Positions 42,303 through 50,969 of a stretch of DNA of 64,000 nucleotides are shown here, piece after piece. This DNA comes from Salinibaculum sp. SYNS191. Its GTDB lineage: Archaea; Halobacteriota; Halobacteria; Halobacteriales; Haloarculaceae. Made by a program: the position numbers and the translations under genes. The notes under the pieces are model-generated. The model had not been told where the DNA came from. It searched no databases and saw only the letters and a program-made list of their open reading frames with translations. The stretch lies in assembly GCF_037338445.1 (NCBI RefSeq), contig NZ_CP147838.1:310001-374000 (forward strand), given 5' to 3'. Each line of letters starts with the position of its first letter. Positions within the stretch are counted from its first letter, which is position 1.

Positions 42303-43142
42303 TCACTCGCGGGCGTTCGCACCAATCCGCCGGACGACGTCCACGAGCTGGCCCAGTCCCGCCCGGACGTCGTCGTCTCTGAACGCCCGAAGCAGTCCGA
42401 GCAGTCCCAACGGTTCGGGGTCCTCGTCGCTCCGGAAGGCCCCGAGGCCGGCGTCGACCGTTTCGACCACGTCGGGGTTCCCGACCGTCGCCCCCAGCGC
42501 CATCGCACGGCCGAGCCCCTGTCCCATCTCGTAGGGGTCGACGTCTGTCTCCTCCTGGGCGTCGACGAAGCCCGCCAGCACGAGGCGGAGGTCGGCGATG
42601 GGACTCCGGGCGTCGGCGGCGGCCGACCGCAACTCGGGGACCAGGTCCTGGAGGAGCCCGTGGCTCGCGTCCAGGAGGTCGAGCAGTTCGATGAACGTGT
42701 CAGTGTTCTCGCCGAGTTTGCGGAGCAACACGAGCGTCTCCTCGCGTTCGAGTGCCAGCCGGAGTTCGGCCATGGGGTGGCGCGCGTCGCTGGCCGCCGC
42801 CTGGAGCTGTGGGGCGAGGTCGTCGGCGAGCCGCTTGCTCGCGGCGGCAACCTCGACGAGTTCGGCCAGTTCGTCGGCGTTGTGTCCCACCGCTTCGAGG
42901 AGTTCCAGCGTCTCCTCGCGCTCCAGCGCGAGACGTACGTCCGCGAGTGGTTCCCGGAGGTCCGTCGCCGCCTCCCTGGCCTCCGGCGAGAGGTCGTCGC
43001 CGAGTTGCTTGGTGACGACGACCAGTTCGACGAGTTCGCGGAGTTCGTCCGCGTTGGCCTCGATCGACGCCACGAGCGCGCGCGTCTCGGGGTCCAGGTC
43101 GAGCGCCGTCGTCTCCGTGACTCGGTCGTCTGTCTCGGACAT
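42303..43142 (-). CDS. DUF1641-type coiled protein, SQR-associated
   Basis: A 279-residue protein. It has three degenerate helical repeats of the type ALEREETLELLEAVGHNADE and ends with a glycine-rich helical part (GQGLGRAMALGATVG). This is the composition of DUF1641 proteins, often next to sulfide:quinone oxidoreductase or formate dehydrogenase genes. It begins 2 nt after the stop of the flavoprotein gene, so the two probably act together. Biochemical role unknown. Confidence 0.75.
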   Translation of the reverse strand: MSETDDRVTETTALDLDPETRALVASIEANADELRELVELVVVTKQLGDDLSPEAREAATDLREPLADVRLALEREETLELLEAVGHNADELAELVEVAAASKRLADDLAPQLQAAASDARHPMAELRLALEREETLVLLRKLGENTDTFIELLDLLDASHGLLQDLVPELRSAAADARSPIADLRLVLAGFVDAQEETDVDPYEMGQGLGRAMALGATVGNPDVVETVDAGLGAFRSDEDPEPLGLLGLLRAFRDDDVRAGLGQLVDVVRRIGANARE

Positions 43143-43144
43143 GG

Positions 43145-44323
43145 TCAGGGCACCGGGTCGTACCCGCGCATCCACATGTTCCAGTACATCGGGGGGATGA
43201 CGTTGACGTCGAGGACCCAGTTCGAGCGCGTCTCGACGGGCGCTGCAATCGGGTCCTCGTAGTCGAACTCGGCAATCATCGCCTTTCCCTCCTCCGTGAG
43301 GAGCGGACACGCCGTGTAGCCGTCGTAGGTGTCCGTGAGCCGCCGCCCCGCCATCGCCGCGTCGAGGTTGTTCACCAGCACGTGAACCTGTTTGCGGACG
43401 GCCGAAGCGGTCCGCGAGGTCGGCAGGTTCGAGTTGTCGCCGATGGCGAAGACGTCGTCGTAGTCGACGTGCTGGAGGGTGTGTTTGTCGACGGTGACGT
43501 ACTCGCCGTCGGTCAGCGGCGAGTGGTCCACGAGCGCCTCCCGGCCGTACTGCGGCGGAACGGGCGCGTAGAGGTCGTACTCGACCTCGCGGCCGTCTTC
43601 CGCGACGACACGGTCGTTCTCGTAGTCGATTTCCTCGACCGCGAACTCCGGGAGGAACTCGATGTCACGCTCGTCCCAGAGTTCCTCGAGCTTGTCGTTG
43701 TAGTGGGCTTTCGGCGATGGCGGCGTCCCGAACGGCGCTTCGGCCGGCTTGGCGACGGCGATGTCGACGTCTTCGCGGATGCCGATGTCCCGGAAGTAGT
43801 CGTCGGCGAGCATCGCCATCTTCAGCGGCGCGCCGCCGCACTTGATGGGCGTCTCGGGGACGGTCACGAGAAACTGACCGCCGTCGAAGTCCCGGACGGC
43901 CTCCCGGAGTTCCACGGCAGCGTCGTAGTGATAGAAGGGATAGACGGCCTCCGTCTCCTCCCATGCCGCTCGCATCCCCGGCACCGACTCCGGTGCGAGG
44001 CGGTTCCCCAGTGCCGTGACGAGGTAGTCGTACGCCAGCGTCTCGCCGTCCGTCGCGACGGTCCGGGCCTCCGGGTCGACGCCCTCGACACTGGCCTGGA
44101 CGAACTCGACGTCCCGCCGCAGCAACGACTCGACCGGCCGATGCTGGTTCTCCGGCTCCATGTGCCCGAAGGGGATGAGGTAGTACGAAGGCTGGTAGTG
44201 GTGCTCGGGACTCTGGTCGACGACCGTAATCTCGACGTCGCGGTCGAGTTTCCGGTCCAGCATGTTCGCTGCCATCGTCCCGCCTGTGCCTGCGCCGAGA
44301 ACGAGTATCTGTGTCGCACCCAT
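43145..44323 (-). CDS. Sulfide:quinone oxidoreductase-like flavoprotein
   Basis: A 392-residue FAD enzyme. FAD-binding ILVLGAGTGGTMAAN is at the N-terminus, and a second nucleotide-binding part follows. The Cys in PIKCGGAPLKMAM (about 160) is the position of a catalytic SQR Cys, and TACPLL (about 345) may be the partner. DVFAIGDNSNLPTSR is the FAD-closing motif, and a C-terminal amphipathic stretch suits peripheral membrane binding. It would pass electrons from sulfide (or a related thiol) to menaquinone. Alternatively a type II NADH dehydrogenase-like enzyme, though the Cys favour SQR. The start is the ATG at 44323, with AT-rich promoter sequence just upstream. Confidence 0.82.
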   Translation of the reverse strand: MGATQILVLGAGTGGTMAANMLDRKLDRDVEITVVDQSPEHHYQPSYYLIPFGHMEPENQHRPVESLLRRDVEFVQASVEGVDPEARTVATDGETLAYDYLVTALGNRLAPESVPGMRAAWEETEAVYPFYHYDAAVELREAVRDFDGGQFLVTVPETPIKCGGAPLKMAMLADDYFRDIGIREDVDIAVAKPAEAPFGTPPSPKAHYNDKLEELWDERDIEFLPEFAVEEIDYENDRVVAEDGREVEYDLYAPVPPQYGREALVDHSPLTDGEYVTVDKHTLQHVDYDDVFAIGDNSNLPTSRTASAVRKQVHVLVNNLDAAMAGRRLTDTYDGYTACPLLTEEGKAMIAEFDYEDPIAAPVETRSNWVLDVNVIPPMYWNMWMRGYDPVP

Positions 44324-44612
44324 TATATTGTGGTTATTATACAATACACAAAAATCCTTGGTTCCCCACCGTGTCGGAGTAGTCGCTCTTTGCCCGTCCG
44401 TCACCGACCGCCGGTACGGCCGGAATCCGGTTCGGCAGGAGACGCTAAACTCCCTAGAAAATCAAATTTCGCGATGTGTCAGTCACGAGCCGGGCGAACA
44501 GGAGATTGCCGCTGAGCTTGGATTCGGCCCACAGCAGGGCTGGCTCGGCTCTCGGTGCGTGGGAATGGGCGGAATTGATATTGCACGAACTTCGAAGTAT
44601 CAAAGTGCCACG

Positions 44613-44849
44613 ATGGCCTCACAAGAGCAACTCGAACAGCCAGGTCTCGGTGACTCGTTCCCCAGGGTGACGGTGCAGACCTCCGACGAAAACGACGTCG
44701 CCGTCCCCGGCGACTGGCCGAACAACGAGGAGTTCGGTGACAGAGTGCTGTCGAAACCGCCGTCCGACGTCGCCACTGCGAGGCAGCGACTGGCCGACGA
44801 CGACGGGGACTGTTACGACTGGTGGTTCTGTCTGCAGGACCTGGAGTGA
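44613..44849 (+). CDS. Small acidic hypothetical protein
   Basis: A 78-residue protein (MASQEQLEQPGLGDSF). It is acidic, with C-terminal DCYDWWFCLQDLE. No signal or membrane part and no known domain. The ATG at 44613 is the best start; a longer in-frame form is possible but reads as random sequence. It is divergent from the SQR-like gene with 289 bp between, in which I see only AT-rich promoter sequence near 44324-44350. Confidence 0.5.
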   Translation: MASQEQLEQPGLGDSFPRVTVQTSDENDVAVPGDWPNNEEFGDRVLSKPPSDVATARQRLADDDGDCYDWWFCLQDLE

Positions 44850-45010
44850 GTCCTCACTGGACAGGGTCGCCGTAGCCGGCGACGTAGTCGCCGCCCAGTG
44901 AGGGAGTCCACAGGGCCGTGAGTCGACGGTCTGTCCGGGAGCAATATTGGAACGTCGCTTGACGGTCGAGGACACAATCCTTATCGCTTCGCCGCCGCGT
45001 ACCAACTGCC

Positions 45011-46069
45011 ATGACAGCAGTCCCTCCCACGGAGGAGGACGTCCGCGGGGCGCTGGCCGCAGTCGAGGACCCGGACCTCGGCGACGACATCGTCTCGCTC
45101 GGTCTCGTGAACAGCATCGAAATCGACGAGGCGGCGGAGACGGTCCACATCGACCTCGCGCTCGGCGCGCCCTACTCGCCGACGGAGACCGCGATGGCGG
45201 GCAACGTGCGCGAGGCCCTCGCCGACCTCGACTACGAAATCGACCTCTCGGCCAGCATCGACCGGGGACTTGACCCGGAGGACGAGGTACTCCCCAACGT
45301 CGAGAACGTCATCGCGGTCGCCTCGGGCAAAGGCGGGGTCGGCAAGTCCACCGTCGCGGTGAACCTCGCGGCCGGACTCGCCGACATGGGTGCCCGCGTC
45401 GGTCTCTTCGATGCCGACGTCTACGGGCCGAACGTGCCGCGGATGGTCGACGCAGACGAGCCCCCGCGCGCGAACGAGGACGAGGAGATCGTCCCCCCCG
45501 AGAAGTTCGGGATGAAACTGATGAGCATGGACTTCCTCGCGGGCGAGGACGACCCGGTCATCTGGCGCGGTCCGATGGTCCACAACCTCCTCACGGAGTT
45601 CTGGGAGAACGTCGTCTGGGGGCACCTGGACTACATGATAGTCGACCTCCCGCCGGGCACCGGCGACACGCAACTCACGCTCCTGCAGAGCGTCCCCGTC
45701 TCCGGCGCGGTCATCGTCACGACGCCCCAGGAAGTCGCGCTGGACGACGCCCGGAAGGGACTCAAGATGTTCGGCCGCCACGACACCGCCGTCCTCGGCA
45801 TCGTCGAGAACATGTCGAGTTACCACTGCCCCGACTGTGGCTCGGAGCACGCCATCTTCGGCGAGGGCGGCGGCCAGCGCCTCGCGTCCGAGGTCGACAT
45901 GCCCTTCCTCGGTGACATTCCGCTGGACCCGTCCATCCGCGAGGGCGGCGACGAGGGCCGTCCGATGGTCCTTGCCGACGGCGAGACGAGCGAGGCGCTG
46001 CGCGAGTTCGCGAACAAGACGGCGAACATGCAGGGTATCGTCCACCGCCGACGCGTCAGCGGACGGTAG
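45011..46069 (+). CDS. apbC: Fe-S cluster carrier ATPase ApbC/Mrp/NBP35
   Basis: A 352-residue protein. The N-terminal MIP18 (DUF59) domain (about residues 8-85) is followed by a P-loop ATPase with ASGKGGVGKSTVAVN, LFDADVYGPN and DLPPGTGDTQL. The Cys pair is in YHCPDCGSEHA near residue 280. The CxxC bridges a 4Fe-4S cluster in a dimer and delivers it to apo-proteins. Its stop at 46067-46069 abuts the convergent lipoprotein's stop with no gap. Confidence 0.95.
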   Translation: MTAVPPTEEDVRGALAAVEDPDLGDDIVSLGLVNSIEIDEAAETVHIDLALGAPYSPTETAMAGNVREALADLDYEIDLSASIDRGLDPEDEVLPNVENVIAVASGKGGVGKSTVAVNLAAGLADMGARVGLFDADVYGPNVPRMVDADEPPRANEDEEIVPPEKFGMKLMSMDFLAGEDDPVIWRGPMVHNLLTEFWENVVWGHLDYMIVDLPPGTGDTQLTLLQSVPVSGAVIVTTPQEVALDDARKGLKMFGRHDTAVLGIVENMSSYHCPDCGSEHAIFGEGGGQRLASEVDMPFLGDIPLDPSIREGGDEGRPMVLADGETSEALREFANKTANMQGIVHRRRVSGR

Positions 46070-46798
46070 TCACTCCTCGGGAACCCAGTCCGGCCGTTCG
46101 ACGTCCGCGGAACCGACGTCGGTCACGCTGTAAGTCATCCGTCGCCAGTAGTCGTCGTTCGACTTCGTGACGTTCAGGGACGCAACGTAGCCCTCGCGGG
46201 TGACGACGACGGTTCCGCTCGCCTCGTTCGCCGGAATCCGGTCCGGGTCCGCGAGGCCGGTGACGGTGTACTCGACGGCGGTCGTCCCCTCCACGAGGAC
46301 GGTGTCGCTGGCGCTGAGAGTGACGCCGTCGAGCGGCCGGCTCAGGGTCTCCCGCTCGACCGTTCCGACGTCGTTCATCTCCCAGGCCTCGTTCGCTCTC
46401 GTGACCAGTTCCCCAGTGGTCAGGTCGTACTCGAAGACGCCGGCGTCGCTGTAGTACACACTGACGTCGTTGTCGAAGGTCGTATCGACGAACCGCAGTG
46501 ACGCGGTTCCGGCGTCCGCATCGACTCGGCGCACAATCGTCCGGTTGTATTCACCGTCCAACGTGACTGCACGCGCCGTCCGGGAGACGCCGGCGACGGC
46601 GTCCCGGTGCGTCGCGACTGCGTCACTGACGTCCTCGATGCCGTCCTGGGACCAGCCAGAGGGGTACGAGAAGTTCTCGACCGAGACGGTCGGGGTCTGC
46701 GCTCCACCGTCCGTGGCCGGCAGGCCACTGCAACCGGCGAGCAGGAGGGCGAGGACCAGAACGCCCGTCCACAGTCGGCGGGGAGAGCGATGGGACAT
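46070..46798 (-). CDS. Haloarchaeal lipoprotein, unknown function
   Basis: A 242-residue protein. The signal (MSHRSPRRLWTGVLVLALLLAGC) has a twin-arginine-poor basic n-region, a hydrophobic core and the lipobox LAGC (Cys23). The mature part is a beta-rich domain repeating patterns such as TSVYYSDAGVFEYDLTTGEL. It is outside the cell, lipid-anchored. The family resembles a haloarchaeal DUF of LolA-like lipoproteins, but I cannot name it. It is convergent with apbC. Confidence 0.75.
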   Translation of the reverse strand: MSHRSPRRLWTGVLVLALLLAGCSGLPATDGGAQTPTVSVENFSYPSGWSQDGIEDVSDAVATHRDAVAGVSRTARAVTLDGEYNRTIVRRVDADAGTASLRFVDTTFDNDVSVYYSDAGVFEYDLTTGELVTRANEAWEMNDVGTVERETLSRPLDGVTLSASDTVLVEGTTAVEYTVTGLADPDRIPANEASGTVVVTREGYVASLNVTKSNDDYWRRMTYSVTDVGSADVERPDWVPEE

Positions 46799-46885
46799 AG
46801 CGGGCGGTGACTCTCGCGAACGCTAAATCTTGTCGTTTGGGCCGAACGTTAGCAAGCACAGACCTCCGGTGTGGCAGTCGCCGAC

Positions 46886-47344
46886 TCAATCCGCCGCTTC
46901 CGGTTCGGGCATCGCGCCGAGGTCCTCCAGCGTCCACTGGATGACCCGGGCCTCGATCAGGTCGCGGTCCTCCGGGCTCTCGCCGGCTTCGAACGCCGCA
47001 AGCGTCTCGCGGGCAGCGGCCAGCATCTCGCGTTCCTTGGCGCGCTGGTCCTGGCGCTCCGTGCTGGCGTTCGTCAGCGCGTCGAAATCCTCCCGGAGGT
47101 CGAAGTCCGCACAGGCGGCGTTGCAGCGACCGATGGGGTTCATCCCCGTCTCCAGCACGAGGTCTCGGACCGTCACCCAGTCCCCGTCACAGAAGTACAG
47201 CGACACCTCGCCGATGACGTCCCGCCAGGAGATGCGGCCGCTGCGCGCCATCGCCTCGATGGCCCGCGGTGGGAGGTCCAGGCGGTGGCTCGTCTCCGGG
47301 TGCTGACAGAGACAACATGGTCGCTGGCGCTTGCCCGTGTACAT
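46886..47344 (-). CDS. Hypothetical protein with cysteine-rich N-terminus
   Basis: A 152-residue protein. PCCLCQHPETSH (Cys10, Cys11, Cys13, His21) plus later Cys in YFCDGDW and GRCNAACADF could form zinc sites. The C-terminus is a long acidic helix (KEREMLAAARETLAAFEAGE). Unknown family. It lies after the end of the antiporter operon (45-bp gap) on the same strand, so it may be read through. Confidence 0.65.
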   Translation of the reverse strand: MYTGKRQRPCCLCQHPETSHRLDLPPRAIEAMARSGRISWRDVIGEVSLYFCDGDWVTVRDLVLETGMNPIGRCNAACADFDLREDFDALTNASTERQDQRAKEREMLAAARETLAAFEAGESPEDRDLIEARVIQWTLEDLGAMPEPEAAD

Positions 47345-47389
47345 GGACGCCTCTCAGGACTGGACGACATTGAGAGTAGTGGTCGGAAT

Positions 47390-49180
47390 TCAGGCGACAG
47401 CCAGGAAGAGCAGGAACAGCGTGCCCAGCAACACGGCGACGACGAGGAAGGTGGCCTGTCCGATGTTGGCCTGCAGTTCGGGATGCAGTTCCTCGTCGCC
47501 GTTGGCCCGCGTCCGCTCGGGGAGCAGCCACGGCGCAGTCATCGACAGCGCCGGGACGGGGTGGCGGAACATCCAGACCGTCGTGTTGGCGGTGCGGACC
47601 ACGAAGCGGTCGACGGCGGCGTACAGCTCGGTCACGGCGACGACAAGCGCGCGGGTGCCGAAGAAGCTCGCGCGGTTGTAGACGTAGTCGATGTCCGGGA
47701 CGGCACCGCCGACGCGCTCCAGCGGGCGCTTGACGGCGACGAAGGCGACGAGTCCGATGAGGGCGAGGCCGAACCCTTCGACGAGGTGCCCCTCCGTAAA
47801 GACGGTGTAGTCGAGCGAGTCACCGCCGGGTAGCAGCGAGAACAGTGCGCCGTGGGCGAACCCGTAGTACACACAGAGGATGGCGACGGTCGCCATCGCC
47901 ACCAGTTGCCCGAGGTTGAGTTCCCGTCCCGAGACGGTCTGCTGGGCCTCTCCGTGGAAGAAGGCGTAGTAGCCGAACTTGATGAACGACATGAACGTCC
48001 CGACACCTCCGAGCAGGAGGATGTACCACAGCGCGTCCATGTGTTCCTTGTGCGAGGCCGCGATGACCATGCCCTTGCTGACGAAGCCGTTGAAACCGGG
48101 GAACCCGGAGATAGAGAGCGCTGCCACGGCGAAGATGACCGCCGTAATCGGCATCTCCCGCCAGAGGCCGCCGAGTTTCTTGAGGTCCGACGTGTCGGTC
48201 CGGTAGATGATGGCGCCGGCACACATGAACAGCAGTGCCTTGTAGAGGATGTGGTTGAAGACGTGGGCGAACGCGCCAGCGGACGCCAGTGCAGTCCCGA
48301 TGCCGACGCCGGCGACCATGTACCCGACCTGGGACTGGATGTGGTAGGAGAGGAGGCGGCGCATGTCGTTTTGCACGAGCGCGAAGGCGGCACCGAAGAC
48401 GGTCATCAGCCCGCCCATGTACGCCAGCCAGAGGGAGCCCTCGGGGAAGGCACGACCGAGCGCGTAGACGCCGGTCTTCGTGGTGTAGACACAGAGGAAG
48501 ACGCTGGCAGCGATGTGCGGACGCGGGTAGGTGTCCGGTAGCCAGACGTGGAAGCCGATGTAGCCGACGTTGACGCCGAACCCGAGCGCGTAGAACGCCG
48601 CGGGAATGCCGGGCGCGATGCCGTCGGTGGCGGTGAACAGGAACGAGCCGACCTCGACGTAGTGCCAGATGATGCCCGCCAGCACGAGGCTGCCGCCGAG
48701 GCCGTGCCAGAGCGCGTACCGGAAGCCCGCCCGGACCGCGCGGCCGCCGTAGTCCCAGACCAGCAGCGTCGACGCGACGGCCATCAGTTCGACGAAGAAG
48801 ACGAACGTGAGCCAGTCGCCGGCGAAGGCGGCCCCGAGGCTGGTCCCGACGTAGCCCAGCGCGTAGGCCGTCTGGCGGTTGCTCGCGTCGGTCGCGTACG
48901 AGTAGAGCACGGCGATGCCCCCGATGAACGCGAAGATGATGCCCATCAGCCGGGACAACTGGTCGACGTTGAAAAGGACGGCCTCGAACCCGAGGAACTG
49001 GGTCTGGAGGTACGCCCCCTCCGCGACGGACAGCACCCAGACGAGGGTGCCGCCGGTCACGAGCAGTCCGAGTGCGTGCCCGACGCGTCGCGAGACCAGC
49101 GGCAGCAGGAGCGCGACGGCCAGAACGACGATAGCCGGCGGGACCATCGTCAGCAGTCCGCCGTCAACGGGGGTACTCAT
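47390..49180 (-). CDS. Mrp/Mnh antiporter, third proton-conducting (ND5/MrpA/D-like) subunit
   Basis: A 596-residue protein with about 16 transmembrane helices. Antiporter core residues are visible: the TM5 Glu in VFFVELMAVASTLL, and GYIGFHVWLPDTYPRPHIAA followed by Lys in VYTTKTGVYALGR. The long C-terminal part ends with a helix (FLVVAVLLGTLFLLFLAVA). It is the last gene of the nine-gene operon, 55 nt after the second D-like subunit. Confidence 0.88.
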   Translation of the reverse strand: MSTPVDGGLLTMVPPAIVVLAVALLLPLVSRRVGHALGLLVTGGTLVWVLSVAEGAYLQTQFLGFEAVLFNVDQLSRLMGIIFAFIGGIAVLYSYATDASNRQTAYALGYVGTSLGAAFAGDWLTFVFFVELMAVASTLLVWDYGGRAVRAGFRYALWHGLGGSLVLAGIIWHYVEVGSFLFTATDGIAPGIPAAFYALGFGVNVGYIGFHVWLPDTYPRPHIAASVFLCVYTTKTGVYALGRAFPEGSLWLAYMGGLMTVFGAAFALVQNDMRRLLSYHIQSQVGYMVAGVGIGTALASAGAFAHVFNHILYKALLFMCAGAIIYRTDTSDLKKLGGLWREMPITAVIFAVAALSISGFPGFNGFVSKGMVIAASHKEHMDALWYILLLGGVGTFMSFIKFGYYAFFHGEAQQTVSGRELNLGQLVAMATVAILCVYYGFAHGALFSLLPGGDSLDYTVFTEGHLVEGFGLALIGLVAFVAVKRPLERVGGAVPDIDYVYNRASFFGTRALVVAVTELYAAVDRFVVRTANTTVWMFRHPVPALSMTAPWLLPERTRANGDEELHPELQANIGQATFLVVAVLLGTLFLLFLAVA

Positions 49181-49235
49181 GCGACCACCTCCAGCGGGAC
49201 CCGCTGGCGTCGTCGCGTTCGCTCGATGCGCTCGC

Positions 49236-50969
49236 TCACGCGACCACCCCCACGTTCTCCGCGACCAGTTGCACGATTTGCAGGAACACCGCCGCTGCAG
49301 GGACGACGCCGAGTGCGACAGCGCCCGCTGCAGCCGTCAGGATGGGACCCAGCATGAACCAGGTCGACTCGCCGCCGCGCCAGCCGACTCGTTCCCACCC
49401 GCCTTCCGGCGGGCCGCCGTGGTGGTGGTCGTGGTCGGCGGCCGCGTCGTGGTGGTCGTCAGCATCGGTCTCGTCGTGACCGCTGTCCGCCGATTCGGCG
49501 TGGTCGTCACCTGCCTCCGCCTCGTCCCCGCCGTCGGCCCGGACTGCCGCCGGTTCGCTGGCTGTCGCCCGGTCGGCCACTGCGAACCGGCCGCCGAAGG
49601 AGCCTTCGAGCAGCGGCTTGGAGTCGTGGTCGTCCTCGTCCTCGCTCTCGAAGAACGCCTGGTAGACGATGGGCCAGAAGTAGGCGATGTTGAGCATCCC
49701 CGAGACGAGCAAGGCGATGGCGAAGACGGCCTGTCCGGCGTCGACACTCCCGATGAGGAGGTACCACTTGCTGACGAACCCCGCGACGAGCGGGATGCCG
49801 GCCATGCCGGCCGCCGCGATAGCGAAAGCGGTCATTGTCAGCGGCATGCGCTTGCCGATGCCGGCCATGTCCGAGATGTCGTCGGTGTGCGTCTCGACGT
49901 GGATGGCACCGGCACAGAAAAAGAGAGTGAGTTTCATGAACGCGTGCGCGGGGATGTGCAGCAGGCCGCCGACGATGGCGTCGCCCGACAGCACCCCCAG
50001 TCCGAGGACGATGTAGGAGAGCTGACTGATGGTGGAGTACGCCAGCCGGCGCTTGAGGTTGTCCTGCCGGAGCGCGATGACGCTCGCGGTCAGGAGCGTG
50101 AAGGCGGCGACGGCCGCGAGCGGCAGGCCGACACCGAGGTCCTGGACCGTCTCCGGGCCGAACACGTCCAGGGTGACGCGTGCGATACCGAAGACCCCGC
50201 TCTTGACGACGGCCACGGCGTGGAGCAGGCCAGAGACGGGCGTCGGCGCGACCATCGCGTCGGGCAGCCAGGAGTGGACCGGCATCAGCGCGGCTTTGAC
50301 GCCGAAGCCGCCAGCGAGCAGGCCGAAGGCCAGGCGAGCGAGCGCCGGGTCGGCCGTCGCCAGGTCGGCGATGCCGCCCGCCGAGAACGCCGTCGTCCCG
50401 GTGAGGAAGTAGACGAGCAGCGTCCCCGTCAGGACAGCGACGCCGCCGATGAAGGTGTACGCGAGGTACTTCCGGCCGGCCGCCCTGGCCTCGTCGGTCT
50501 CGTCGTGGGCGACTAGCGGGTAGGTCGCGACGGTCAGCAGTTCGTAGAAGATGAACAGGGTGACCAGGTTAGAGGCGAAGGCGACGCCGATTGCGGTCGC
50601 GAGACTCGCCGCGAAGGAGGCGAAGTAGCGCGTCTGGTTGTGCTCGCTCAGGCCGCGCATGTAGCCGATGCTGTAGAGGCTGGTAACGACCCACAGCGCG
50701 CTCGCGAGCAGGCCAAAGAGCAGTCCCAGCGCGTCCACGCGAAGGACGAAGCCCACGTCGGCGACGATGGTCCCGAGGTCGGTGACGTACACCGTCCCCG
50801 AGAGCACGCCGGGCACCATGCTGCCGACGATGGCGACTTTCGTCAGTGCCGCCAGCATCGTCCACGCCTCCCGGAGGTTCGGGCGGCCGTGGGAGCCGAG
50901 GATGAGCGGGATTGCGACGACAGAGACCAGTACAGCCGCGAGGGGTCGGAGTGAAGCGACGTCAGTCAT
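49236..50969 (-). CDS. Mrp/Mnh antiporter, second proton-conducting subunit with His-rich loop
   Basis: A 577-residue ND4/ND5-like subunit. TM5 Glu is in FIFYELLTVATYPL, then LMPVHSWLPDAMVAPTPVSG and HAVAVVKSGVFGIAR with its buried Lys. Between the last two helices is a hydrophilic loop of about 85 residues rich in Asp, Glu and His (nine His, including a DHDHHH run). Such inserts are unusual in this family and could bind divalent metal. It begins 1 nt before the end of the first D-like subunit gene, giving tight coupling. Confidence 0.88.
   Translation of the reverse strand: MTDVASLRPLAAVLVSVVAIPLILGSHGRPNLREAWTMLAALTKVAIVGSMVPGVLSGTVYVTDLGTIVADVGFVLRVDALGLLFGLLASALWVVTSLYSIGYMRGLSEHNQTRYFASFAASLATAIGVAFASNLVTLFIFYELLTVATYPLVAHDETDEARAAGRKYLAYTFIGGVAVLTGTLLVYFLTGTTAFSAGGIADLATADPALARLAFGLLAGGFGVKAALMPVHSWLPDAMVAPTPVSGLLHAVAVVKSGVFGIARVTLDVFGPETVQDLGVGLPLAAVAAFTLLTASVIALRQDNLKRRLAYSTISQLSYIVLGLGVLSGDAIVGGLLHIPAHAFMKLTLFFCAGAIHVETHTDDISDMAGIGKRMPLTMTAFAIAAAGMAGIPLVAGFVSKWYLLIGSVDAGQAVFAIALLVSGMLNIAYFWPIVYQAFFESEDEDDHDSKPLLEGSFGGRFAVADRATASEPAAVRADGGDEAEAGDDHAESADSGHDETDADDHHDAAADHDHHHGGPPEGGWERVGWRGGESTWFMLGPILTAAAGAVALGVVPAAAVFLQIVQLVAENVGVVA

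Noticed and set aside
44981..46045. 354-codon minus-strand frame
   Set aside because: Exact antisense shadow of apbC, which has full catalytic motifs.
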